A stretch of DNA of 59,005 nucleotides, taken from NCBI GenBank assembly GCA_964405665.1, contig CAYOOT010000009.1, positions 1 to 59,005 on the forward strand, written 5' to 3'. The stretch's first letter is position 1. Each line of letters begins with the position of its first letter. Under the pieces are notes generated by a model. It did no database searches, was not told where the DNA came from, and saw only the letters and a program-made list of their open reading frames with translations. Made by a program: the position numbers and the translations under genes. Shown here one piece after another: positions 8,766-17,011 of this stretch. Origin of the DNA: CAYOOT01 sp964405665 (GTDB taxonomy: Bacteria; Bdellovibrionota_C; UBA2361; SZUA-149; CAZDWZ01).

Positions 8766-9587
8766 TTAATTGAAGATTCTAGCAATTAGGCCAGTTAAAC
8801 TTTCATTTACGCGGTATTTAACTTTGGGTTGGCTTTGCCCATTAAGAATGGGGTAAGGATCTACTGCCACGTATCTGCCAAAATTATCTTTTACTCTTAT
8901 TTCAAAATGTAAATGTGGTCCTGAAGCATGTCCGGTAGAACCTACTTGAGCGATGTATTGCCCTTTTTTCACTGTCTCGCCATCGCTGACAAAAATTCTA
9001 CTGTTATGGGCATAGACAGTTGTAAATCCAGTTTTATGTCTTAAGACAACAAGATTTCCATATCCGCTTAATCTATCTCCTGCATAAACTACTACTCCGC
9101 TATGAGAAGCATATACCGGAGTGCCGCTAGCACAACTAATGTCTATGCCGTCATGAAAATTTCCATTTCTTGGTCCAAAATCAGAAACTATTTCTCCAAC
9201 GCTTACGGGCCAACTTAATTCTCCGTTCCCTTTGTCTTCAGCTCTGGGATTAACAACGATTTTTGCCGGAGAAGTTCTTTTCGAAGTTAAGATTTTTTCT
9301 GATGTGACATCACTCTGGGAACTGTCTGAATAGCGGTATCCAACAAGTAGTTTTTGGCCCGGTAAAAGCTCTTTGTTATTTTCAATATCGTTAATTAATA
9401 AAATAGAGTCAGGCTGAATGTTGTATTTTTTACTTATTGTATAAACAGAATCCCCGTTTTTTACATAATGATAAATTGGTTTTCTTATTTCACTGTGCTG
9501 TGCACCGTAGCCACTGATTCCACAAGAACAAAGAAGCGGAAGCATGATCATCGCCAGAAATAAATTTATTTTATAGTTAAAAAGCAT
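8766..9587 (-). CDS. LysM/M23 peptidase lipoprotein (NlpD/LytM-like)
   Basis: An envelope metallo-endopeptidase that probably cuts peptidoglycan crosslinks during growth or division. Numbered from the ATG at 9587, a lipoprotein signal ends at LLCS-C22. A LysM domain (HYVKNGDSVYTISKKYN) follows at about 39-84, and an M23 domain fills about 125-250. The zinc ligands look intact: H145 and D149 (HDGID), H194, and HLH at 225-227. The protein is therefore likely active, unlike NlpD or EnvC, whose sites are degenerate and which act as amidase activators. A TTG 12 nt upstream is an alternative start. Repeat 9693-9793 separates it from waaA. Confidence 0.9.
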   Translation of the reverse strand: MLFNYKINLFLAMIMLPLLCSCGISGYGAQHSEIRKPIYHYVKNGDSVYTISKKYNIQPDSILLINDIENNKELLPGQKLLVGYRYSDSSQSDVTSEKILTSKRTSPAKIVVNPRAEDKGNGELSWPVSVGEIVSDFGPRNGNFHDGIDISCASGTPVYASHSGVVVYAGDRLSGYGNLVVLRHKTGFTTVYAHNSRIFVSDGETVKKGQYIAQVGSTGHASGPHLHFEIRVKDNFGRYVAVDPYPILNGQSQPKVKYRVNESLTGLIARIFN

Positions 9588-9692
9588 GCATATTGCCAAG
9601 TTAAAAGCAAAAAAACCTAATTGTATATTTTACCTTAAGATTGAAGTTTTAACTAGAAAAACTTAGAGATTTTACTTCAAGGAAAATGAAGT

Positions 9693-9793
9693 GTAGGGGC
9701 AGGTTTTATACCTGCCCGGGATCGCCAAATATGTGGCAAAACGGGCAGTATAAAAACTAACATAAGTTAGTTTTTATGAAGACCTGCCCCTAC
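9693..9793. repeat. GTAGGGGCAGG-type palindromic repeat with nested palindrome
   Basis: The left hairpin GGGGCAGG...CCTGCCC and the right arm CCTGCCCCTAC enclose a small central stem (GCCAAATATGTGGC). Inside the right half sits a second, perfect 12-bp palindrome at 9750-9777 with a 4-nt loop (arm ATAAAAACTAAC). The repeat lies between waaA and the M23 lipoprotein gene. The same layout recurs at 28428-28503 and 32946-33018. Confidence 0.85.
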
Positions 9794-9801
9794 ATGCATA
9801 T

Positions 9802-11121
9802 TTAGCTCTGAACACTTTTGCTAAAAGAGCCCGAAAAATCTTCCTTAATAAAACTTTCTACTACCGGCAAGACTTTACTAACAGCACTGGAGCTTACTTT
9901 CCAAACATCATAAGCTCTGGTCCCTCTTGCTAAACATTCATCAGGATTTTTTGCCAACCTAATCAAAGCCTTAGCTAAATCATTTTCATTTTTTACTACA
10001 AACAAACCACCTTTTGCTTCCAAATCTTCCACCACGGTTCTGACATTTCCCGTATGCGGGCCAAATAACACCATCACTCTTTGAGCTGCTGGTTCAAAAG
10101 GATTGTGTCCGCCGATATCTACCAAGGAACCTCCGACAAAGGCAAAAGAACCAAGAGCATATGAATAGGAGAGTTCTCCGATTGTGTCTAAAAGCACCAC
10201 ATCACGCTTTTCTCGAGCAGCACCTTTGCTGCGGGAATTAAATTTTATTTTATGATTGGTAAGCAATCTTGCCACCCGCATAAAACGTTGGGCATGTCTC
10301 GGAGCGATGAGCATTTGTAATTCCGGAACTTCTTTTTTTGCTTTTAAATAAGCTTTTATTACCAGTTCATCTTCTTCGGTACGCACACTGCCGGCAACAA
10401 AACAAGGACGATTGACATCAATTCCCAAAGATTCTGCATATTTTGCTCTTTCATTAAAAGGCATCGCTTGAACTTGTTGAGAATATTTAGTTGAGCCTAC
10501 CACTAAAACTTTTTCTGGTTCTGCTCCAATTGCGATAAAGCGTTCGGCATCTTTTTGACTTTGAACAAGAATTTTTTGAAAACTTCTAATCAGCGGTTTA
10601 AATAAAAATCTTAACGCATAATAACGGGGAAAAGTATAATCGGATATCCGGCCATTGACTAACACGGTTGGAATATTTTTTTCTTTGGTAATAAACAGAA
10701 AATTTGGCCAAAGTTCAGTTTCAGTGATTACAACCAAGCGCGGTTTTACAACTTCTAAAACTCTTTCAATATAGCGCGGATGATCCAGGGGAAATAAGAT
10801 TGCTTTGTCCCCGATTTCTCTTTTTTTTGCTTCAGCTTGTCCGGAAGTAGAAGTTGTTGTGACAAGGATAAATGATTCCGGATGTTTCTTTTTGACTTCT
10901 TTAATTAACGGTTGCAAACCGACAGTTTCTCCGACAGATGCACCATGAAACCAGATTACATCTTTCTCATGCCAAACTTCATCGAGCCAAGCGCCATATC
11001 CGCAGCGTTCATCTAATGTTTTTCTCCAACGTTCATTAAAAATTCCTTTGAAGAAGACCACCACAATAGCAATTCTTGCAGCCAAACTACTTAACATTTT
11101 CAATACTGCTTCTGACATCAT
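9802..11121 (-). CDS. waaA: 3-deoxy-D-manno-octulosonate (Kdo) transferase
   Basis: This inner-membrane-associated enzyme transfers Kdo from CMP-Kdo to lipid IV-A, starting the LPS inner core. The 439 residues include an N-terminal membrane anchor (about 14-27), the motif WFHGASVGE with its conserved catalytic Glu, ITETELWPN, and a C-terminal nucleotide-binding half with GGSLVDIGGHNPFEPA. Two ATGs in tandem (11121 and 11118) follow GGAGAA at 11128-11133, which overlaps the msbA stop, so the genes are translationally coupled. Last gene of the lipid A operon. Whether it adds one Kdo or several cannot be read from sequence. Confidence 0.95.
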   Translation of the reverse strand: MMSEAVLKMLSSLAARIAIVVVFFKGIFNERWRKTLDERCGYGAWLDEVWHEKDVIWFHGASVGETVGLQPLIKEVKKKHPESFILVTTTSTSGQAEAKKREIGDKAILFPLDHPRYIERVLEVVKPRLVVITETELWPNFLFITKEKNIPTVLVNGRISDYTFPRYYALRFLFKPLIRSFQKILVQSQKDAERFIAIGAEPEKVLVVGSTKYSQQVQAMPFNERAKYAESLGIDVNRPCFVAGSVRTEEDELVIKAYLKAKKEVPELQMLIAPRHAQRFMRVARLLTNHKIKFNSRSKGAAREKRDVVLLDTIGELSYSYALGSFAFVGGSLVDIGGHNPFEPAAQRVMVLFGPHTGNVRTVVEDLEAKGGLFVVKNENDLAKALIRLAKNPDECLARGTRAYDVWKVSSSAVSKVLPVVESFIKEDFSGSFSKSVQS

Positions 11122-11124
11122 CAG

Positions 11125-12891
11125 TTATTCTCCTACGGCAATTGGTTGCTGAAACTGCAAACGGTACAATTTATTATATTCGTGTCCAAAGTTCAAGAGT
11201 TGATTATGTGTGCCTTCTTCCACAATCTCTCCATGCTTTAAAACTAAAATTCTGTCTGCTTGTCTAATTGTGGATAGTCGATGAGCAATCACTAATACAG
11301 TTCTGTTTTTCATTAAATTATCAATTGCTTCTTGGACAAGCAACTCTGCTTCAGTGTCCAAGCTGGCCGTGGCTTCATCAAGTATAAGAATGGGAGCATT
11401 TTTCAGTAACGCTCGGGCAATAGCGATTCTCGCCCTTTCTCCTCCGGATAAACTAAAGCCTTGTTCACCAATATTTGTATCATAGCCTTTAGGGAGTCTT
11501 AAAATAAAATCATGCGCATATGCTGCTTTTGCTGCAGCAATGACTTCTTCCTTGCTGGCGTTTTCTTTTCCATAAGCGATGTTGTAAAAGATACTTTCAT
11601 TAAAAAGAAAAGTATGTTGAGAAACTATCGCAATTGTTTGGCGCAGCGATTTTAAAGAATAATTTTTAATGTTTTCAGAATCGATAAGGATTTCTCCTTG
11701 GTTGGGATCATAAAATCTGGCCAACAAATTAACCAGCGAAGATTTTCCTCCTCCGGACATGCCGACTAAGGCAATAGTTTCACCAGCCTTGATTTTTAAG
11801 TTAACATTTTTCAAAGCGTAGTCTTTATTATTGTAGGAAAAAGCGACATTTTGATAAACAATATGTGGGGTTTTAGTTTTCAATTCAAGCGGCTGATTGA
11901 TTTCTTCAATTTCTGACTTGGTGTCGATGATTTCAAAAACTCTTTCCGAAGCGGCCAGTCCTGTTTGCACAATTGTATTTACTCTGCCAATTTTTTTTAG
12001 TGGATCGTAGAGTAAAAACAAAGCAGTAATAAAAGCAATAAATTCTCCTTGTGTTCGAACACCGGAGATTACACTAAAACCTCCATAAAGAATAATTCCA
12101 GCGATCGCTAAACTAGCGATCACTTCATTGCTGGGACCGGAAAGTGCGCCATATTTTTCCGCTTTTCTAAAAACGTTGGTTAAATTCTCATTTTCCTTTT
12201 CAAAACGTTTTTGTTCAGAGGATTCATTGGTAAATGATTGGATCACTTTGGAGCCTAAGATGATTTCTTGCAACAATGAAGTTAAATTGCCAAAGTTATT
12301 TTGACCGATGCGACTTAAATTTCTTACTTTTTTCCCAAATTTTATGATCGGCAGTAAAGCCAAAGGAAAACCAATAAAAGCAATACAACCTAAAACCGGA
12401 TCCAAATAAAGAGCTGCTATTAATAAAGCAATAATTCTAATGCCATCTCTGAGAATAGTACCGGCGGCATCTGTGAGAGCAGCTTTTACTTGTAAAGTAT
12501 CATTGGTCATTCGTGAAACCAAAGTTCCCGAACTATTTTTTCCAAAAAATTCCGGGCTTAATCGCAAAAGATGGCGGCAAATATCGTTTCTGATATCGCG
12601 AACAATTCTTAAGCCGACACTGGCAATCAAATATCGTTCCAAGAAACCAAAAGCACCCCGCAAGACAGCAAAGATCAGAATAATAGACACCAGCTGCCAA
12701 AGTAAGGTTTCATTTCTGGCGCCGAAAATATCATCGAGAACTCTTTTTAAAATATAAGGAACTGCACCATCAGTTGCTCCATAAACGCCCATGGCAAAAA
12801 GTGCCAAAATAAATTGTCCCAAATATGGTTTTAAATAAGGAAACAATCGGCGGTATGTTTTCAATGAACTGTCTTGACTGTTAATTTTCAT
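11125..12891 (-). CDS. msbA: Lipid A export ABC transporter, MsbA-like
   Basis: A homodimeric ABC half-transporter that flips the lipid A core across the inner membrane using ATP. The N-terminal half (about 15-310) holds six membrane helices. The ATPase half contains Walker A GMSGGGKSS, Q-loop region IVSQHTFLF, signature LSGGE, Walker B ILILDEATASLD and H-loop AHRLST. I choose ATG 12891 (MKINSQ), with AAGG 6 nt upstream, over the in-frame ATG 18 nt further upstream. It overlaps the lpxB end by 11 nt. Its place between lpxB and waaA supports MsbA rather than a general drug exporter. Confidence 0.93.
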   Translation of the reverse strand: MKINSQDSSLKTYRRLFPYLKPYLGQFILALFAMGVYGATDGAVPYILKRVLDDIFGARNETLLWQLVSIILIFAVLRGAFGFLERYLIASVGLRIVRDIRNDICRHLLRLSPEFFGKNSSGTLVSRMTNDTLQVKAALTDAAGTILRDGIRIIALLIAALYLDPVLGCIAFIGFPLALLPIIKFGKKVRNLSRIGQNNFGNLTSLLQEIILGSKVIQSFTNESSEQKRFEKENENLTNVFRKAEKYGALSGPSNEVIASLAIAGIILYGGFSVISGVRTQGEFIAFITALFLLYDPLKKIGRVNTIVQTGLAASERVFEIIDTKSEIEEINQPLELKTKTPHIVYQNVAFSYNNKDYALKNVNLKIKAGETIALVGMSGGGKSSLVNLLARFYDPNQGEILIDSENIKNYSLKSLRQTIAIVSQHTFLFNESIFYNIAYGKENASKEEVIAAAKAAYAHDFILRLPKGYDTNIGEQGFSLSGGERARIAIARALLKNAPILILDEATASLDTEAELLVQEAIDNLMKNRTVLVIAHRLSTIRQADRILVLKHGEIVEEGTHNQLLNFGHEYNKLYRLQFQQPIAVGE

Positions 12892-14101
12892 TGTTAACCT
12901 TATGCACAATATCTAAAGTAAGTTTTGCTGCTTTTTCTGAAGCGGTGTCTTGGTTATCTTTTATTTTCAAAGTATCACCGACTAATTTAAGATTTTGTCT
13001 TAATTGCAAGGAATGGCGAGGGTCTCCCAATATTTTTTCAACTTCTTGAGCAATGCGATCGGCATTCACTTGTTCTTGAAGTAGTTCCGTCACTAGTTGT
13101 TGTCCGGTGATTAGATTTGCCATTGCAAAATTTTTTACCCCTTTAACCAGTCTTCTGGCGAGAAAATGAGAGAATCTGGAAAGTTTGTAAATTACGATAA
13201 AGGGAATATTCGTTAAAGCAGCTTCTACCGTGGCGGTTCCGGAAGCAACAACTGCACAATCAGAGAAAGTCAAAACTTCTCGGGCTCGAGCAGGAACCAA
13301 GTAAACATCTTTATAATTTTTTGTCAGTTTTTCCAGCCATTGCAAAGGAAGATTTTGGGCAACGGGAATTACTGCTTGTAATCCGGGACGAGCAGTTTTT
13401 AGTTTTTTATATGCTTCAAGCATTGGCTTTAATAATTTTTCTACCTCGGCTTTTCTACTTCCAGGAAGGAGCGCTAAAGTCGGACAATTAGGATTTAACC
13501 CATAATTAAGAAAAAAAGTTTTTTTACTATGTTCAATAATAGTTTTATCTAAAAAAGGATGGCCTACAAACTCCACATCTACTGCATGCTTTTTATAAAA
13601 TTCTTCTTCAAAGGGAAAAATACTTAATACCTTGGTAATATGTTTTTTTATTTGATTAATTCGCGATGTTCTCCAGGCCCAGATTTGTGGTGGAACATAA
13701 TAAATAATAGGAATTTTTAGTTTAGAAATAAATTTTGCCAAATGTAAATTGAAATCTGGAAAATCTATTAAAATAACCACATCGGGTTTTCTTTGTTTTA
13801 CAGCAGATTTAAGAACCTTCAGGGCGGAAAAAATACTTTTAATATTTCCAAATAATTCTGTAAAACCCATTACCGAGGCTGCTTTCTCGGAATCAACAAT
13901 AATTTCCATCCCTGCTTCGCGAAGGAAAGTTCCGCCCATGCCAAAAATTTTCAAATTATTTTGACTTTTTAATAAGCTTTTAACAAGCTCCGCTCCATGA
14001 TGATCCCCAGAGGCTTCTCCGGTGACAATCATGATTTGATTTGCTCTTAGAGCATCAGCACTCAAAGTCATTTCCGGTTTTAAATTAATTGCTGCTTCCA
14101 T
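12881..14101 (-). CDS. lpxB: Lipid A disaccharide synthase
   Basis: A GT19 glycosyltransferase that joins UDP-2,3-diacylglucosamine and lipid X to form the beta-1,6 disaccharide of lipid A at the inner-membrane surface. The 406 residues contain the signature MIVTGEASGDHHGAELV near the start, YYVPPQIWAWR in the middle, and a nucleotide-binding half with LLPGSRKAEVE and VASGTATVEAAL. The start lies 4 nt after the dehydrogenase stop. An N-terminal extension of about 20 residues before the first strand is a little longer than usual. Second gene of the lipid A operon. Confidence 0.95.
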   Translation of the reverse strand: MEAAINLKPEMTLSADALRANQIMIVTGEASGDHHGAELVKSLLKSQNNLKIFGMGGTFLREAGMEIIVDSEKAASVMGFTELFGNIKSIFSALKVLKSAVKQRKPDVVILIDFPDFNLHLAKFISKLKIPIIYYVPPQIWAWRTSRINQIKKHITKVLSIFPFEEEFYKKHAVDVEFVGHPFLDKTIIEHSKKTFFLNYGLNPNCPTLALLPGSRKAEVEKLLKPMLEAYKKLKTARPGLQAVIPVAQNLPLQWLEKLTKNYKDVYLVPARAREVLTFSDCAVVASGTATVEAALTNIPFIVIYKLSRFSHFLARRLVKGVKNFAMANLITGQQLVTELLQEQVNADRIAQEVEKILGDPRHSLQLRQNLKLVGDTLKIKDNQDTASEKAAKLTLDIVHKVNNEN

Positions 14102-14105
14102 GTTT

Positions 14106-15104
14106 TTAACTTAATGTTGCTGCTAACATTGAGCGAATATTGGGATCGCTAAACCGGTCCAGACTGTCGGCGAATGCTGCGCGGATTTTTTGTACAAGTT
14201 CTAATGCTACTAAACCATCAACCCCGGAAACAATCGGCCGACTTCTATTAATAACGCAATCAATAAAAGAATTAATTTGATCTTCTAGGGCATCACGATC
14301 TTCAATATCGTATTCTTCCGTGGCAATTTGCGGCAGATAATTGGATAAAAAGTTATTTTTTTTACTATACATCTTCAATTTTTTATTACCGTAGTCCAAA
14401 TTAATATAAACATCAGGTTGAAATATTCTTAAACTGCGTTCTGATTTAAAAGAAACTCTGCTTGCTGTAACATTGGCCACAGCACCACCTTGAAAAGTTA
14501 AACGGGCATTGGCAATATCGACATTTTTTGTAATAACGGGAATTCCCACGGCATCTACTTTTTCCAAAGGTTTGCCCACCAGATGGGCAATGATATCAAT
14601 ATCATGAATCATCAAATCTAAAACCACATCAATATCTTTTCCTCGGCCGGTAAAAGGAGAAAGCCTTCTTACTTCAAAAAACCAAGGGGAGCTAAGTAGT
14701 TTTTCCATTGCTCGGAAAGAGGGATTAAAACGTTCAATATGACCCACCTGAATAATTCTTTTATTTTTTTCAGCCAAAGCAATTAATTTTTTAGCTTCTT
14801 CAATGGAAACTGTAATTGGTTTTTCAATTAAGACATCAATACCGTTTTCTAGTAACCAAGAAGCGATTTCATAATGATAAATTGTATCTGTCGCCACACT
14901 AGCGCATTGTACGCCCATTGCGGGAAGTTCCTTATAATCAGCGCACATTTGAGTTTTGTTTTTTTTAGCTGCAGCATTGGCCGCTTCTGCTCTATTATCA
15001 ACTACTGCCACTAAATCAGCTTTTTTACAGCGGGCATATTTCTCGGCGTGAAAACTTCCCAAATGCCCTACTCCGATTACTGCTGCTTTAATATTTTGAG
15101 TCAT
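14106..15104 (-). CDS. Gfo/Idh/MocA oxidoreductase in the lipid A operon (GnnA candidate)
   Basis: A 332-residue NAD(P)-dependent sugar dehydrogenase. The Rossmann motif VIGVGHLGSFHAEKYA opens the protein, EKP with the catalytic Lys K95 follows, then GHIERFNP at 121-128 and DLMIHDID with D163 and H167. In many deltaproteobacteria a gene of this family sits directly before lpxB. In Acidithiobacillus and some others the family member GnnA oxidises UDP-GlcNAc at C3, and the aminotransferase GnnB then makes the GlcNAc3N unit of lipid A. GnnA is therefore the best functional guess, but no GnnB is in this window. First gene of the operon gnnA-like, lpxB, msbA, waaA. Confidence 0.85.
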   Translation of the reverse strand: MTQNIKAAVIGVGHLGSFHAEKYARCKKADLVAVVDNRAEAANAAAKKNKTQMCADYKELPAMGVQCASVATDTIYHYEIASWLLENGIDVLIEKPITVSIEEAKKLIALAEKNKRIIQVGHIERFNPSFRAMEKLLSSPWFFEVRRLSPFTGRGKDIDVVLDLMIHDIDIIAHLVGKPLEKVDAVGIPVITKNVDIANARLTFQGGAVANVTASRVSFKSERSLRIFQPDVYINLDYGNKKLKMYSKKNNFLSNYLPQIATEEYDIEDRDALEDQINSFIDCVINRSRPIVSGVDGLVALELVQKIRAAFADSLDRFSDPNIRSMLAATLS

Positions 15105-15191
15105 AAGATAATTTAATTCAGAGGCTATCAGTATTTATATTTAATCTCATCCCGGATTATGTTATTGAGCCCTCGTAGGTTTGGAGGCCGG

Positions 15192-15197
15192 ATTATA
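15192..15197 (-). promoter_or_regulatory. Candidate -10 box for the lipid A operon
   Basis: A perfect TATAAT on the minus strand lies 88 nt upstream of the dehydrogenase ATG in a divergent 184-nt gap. No good -35 box is at the right spacing, so this is tentative. The short palindrome ACTAAT-AAT-ATTAGT at 15266-15280 lies just before the AsmA-like start and could be an operator. Confidence 0.35.
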
Positions 15198-15288
15198 CTC
15201 CAGTTTTTGGCTTTTGGGAATTAAGCAGAACAAAAATGCTGTTATTTACTCTGTTTATAAAATTAACTAATAATATTAGTATATTACA

Positions 15289-16983
15289 ATGAAAAAAATT
15301 CTTAAAATTTTCCTTAGTTTAATCGTTTTAGGAATAATCTTGATCGGAGCACTGCTTTTTTATATTAACCCCATTCTGGAGTTAGTAAAGCCTGAAATTG
15401 AAAATGCCATCTCCAAAAATATTAATCAGCAAGTTAATCTAGGTAAATTATCCCTTAATCTCTTTCCCGAAACAGTTGTTGAAGTAGCGGAAGTAAGACT
15501 TGCCGGTGGCGAAAAGGCGCAATTAGGAAAACTTCTCTTAAAAACTAATCTTTCCTCGCTTTTGGAAAAGAAGCTGGAGGTTACTGAAGTAAGTATCATT
15601 GAACCAAATATCAGCATTGTAAAAAATGTTGAGGGAACGATTATTGTGGAAGGTCTGAATTTAGCAAAGAACCAAGATTCTTCCGAACAAAAAGTTAAAA
15701 CAGAGACCTCCCCGACAACTAGTTCTTTGAGTTTTAAAATTAAAAACGCCAATGTCAAAAATGCGACTTTTAATTTTCTCGATCAAACAAAAACTCCTCC
15801 ACAACAAATTTCTTTAAAAAATATTAATTTAAATTTAAATGATGTTTCCTCAACAAGTATCAATGATTTAGCATTTTCCGCATCATTCTTGGATACCAAA
15901 GATAATCTTAAATTAACCGGAAGCGTCGAAAATTATCAATTTCCCTTTTCTTTTCAGGTAAAACTAAACTTAACATCACTTAATTTAGTAAAATTAAGTG
16001 AGATAGTACCGGAACTTGCTGCCTACAATTTGAAAGGTGATTTGATAATTGAAGCTGAGAGTAAAAAAACTGTGTTACAAGATTTGATGAAGCCGGAATA
16101 TCAAGTAGTAATCTCCTTAAATAATTTTGGTACATCAATTAACAAAAATGGTTCTGCAATAAATCTCAAAGATCTAAATCTCAAAGTCCAATTGAAAAAT
16201 GAAGAATTCATTTTTCCGGCAGCAAATATTTTTGAAGGAACCATTTCCGCAGATGGGAAATTTGCCAAGAATAAACTTTCTGCTAAAGTAAAAGCGCAAA
16301 ATATCAATATCGGCCAAGCAATTGCAGCTTTCGGGGCAAAGAATTCCCTCAATATGCAAGGGAAGCTTAGTAATCTTGATTTAAATATTCAAGGTGATAG
16401 CAACAATTTTGCCACAAGCAATTCAGGGGATATTTCAGCCCTATTTAATTCCGGCGAGATTTTAGGATTTAATGTTCTGGGAGATTCGCTGAAGAAATTA
16501 TTTGAACTTCCGCTTCTAGGAGCAGCCTTAACGACAATGATCCCTCAGGAGTATCTTCCAATTATCCAAAAAAATTCTACTGCTTTTGATGAAATAAAAT
16601 TAGAAGCTAATTTTATTGCCAATAATATCAATGTTCGCAACCTGTTTTTAAAACATTTTCTTTATAGCCTTACTGCCGAAGGAAAAATATTAGCCAATGG
16701 CAATATGAACTTAAATGCTAAGTTAATCTTATCAGAATTGTTGATGGGAAAACTATTGGCCAAAGAACCAAAGCTTAAATTATTAACCGATAAGAACAAT
16801 AATATTGTAATTCCTCTTTTAATCAAAAAAGAAGGAAGCTCTTTTATTGTTTTGCCCGATTTGGCCGATTTAGGAAAAAGAGCTCTGAATAATACCGCAA
16901 AAGAAGCTGCGACAAAAGCTGTCGGTAAAGCTTTAGATAAAGTTGCTCCCGGGCTGGGTTCAGCTTTAGACACATTATTTTAA
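15289..16983 (+). CDS. AsmA-like inner-membrane protein
   Basis: A 564-residue protein with an N-terminal membrane helix (about 4-27) and a long periplasmic part of repeated beta strands. The start, with NPILELVKPEIENAISKNI then VNLGKLSLNLFPETVVEV, is typical of the AsmA family. AsmA-like proteins are thought to help move phospholipids across the periplasm or to tune outer-membrane assembly. The C-terminus is Ala/Lys-rich and helical. It is divergent from the lipid A operon and lies 28 nt upstream of the glutamate dehydrogenase gene. Family assignment is good; the precise role is not determined. Confidence 0.83.
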   Translation: MKKILKIFLSLIVLGIILIGALLFYINPILELVKPEIENAISKNINQQVNLGKLSLNLFPETVVEVAEVRLAGGEKAQLGKLLLKTNLSSLLEKKLEVTEVSIIEPNISIVKNVEGTIIVEGLNLAKNQDSSEQKVKTETSPTTSSLSFKIKNANVKNATFNFLDQTKTPPQQISLKNINLNLNDVSSTSINDLAFSASFLDTKDNLKLTGSVENYQFPFSFQVKLNLTSLNLVKLSEIVPELAAYNLKGDLIIEAESKKTVLQDLMKPEYQVVISLNNFGTSINKNGSAINLKDLNLKVQLKNEEFIFPAANIFEGTISADGKFAKNKLSAKVKAQNINIGQAIAAFGAKNSLNMQGKLSNLDLNIQGDSNNFATSNSGDISALFNSGEILGFNVLGDSLKKLFELPLLGAALTTMIPQEYLPIIQKNSTAFDEIKLEANFIANNINVRNLFLKHFLYSLTAEGKILANGNMNLNAKLILSELLMGKLLAKEPKLKLLTDKNNNIVIPLLIKKEGSSFIVLPDLADLGKRALNNTAKEAATKAVGKALDKVAPGLGSALDTLF

Positions 16984-17011
16984 AGACCACTGTAATTTTT
17001 AAAAAGATATT

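Noticed and set aside
12440..12757. Open frame of 105 codons on the plus strand inside msbA
   Set aside because: It is the antisense shadow of the ABC transporter gene, with no domain or own ribosome site.
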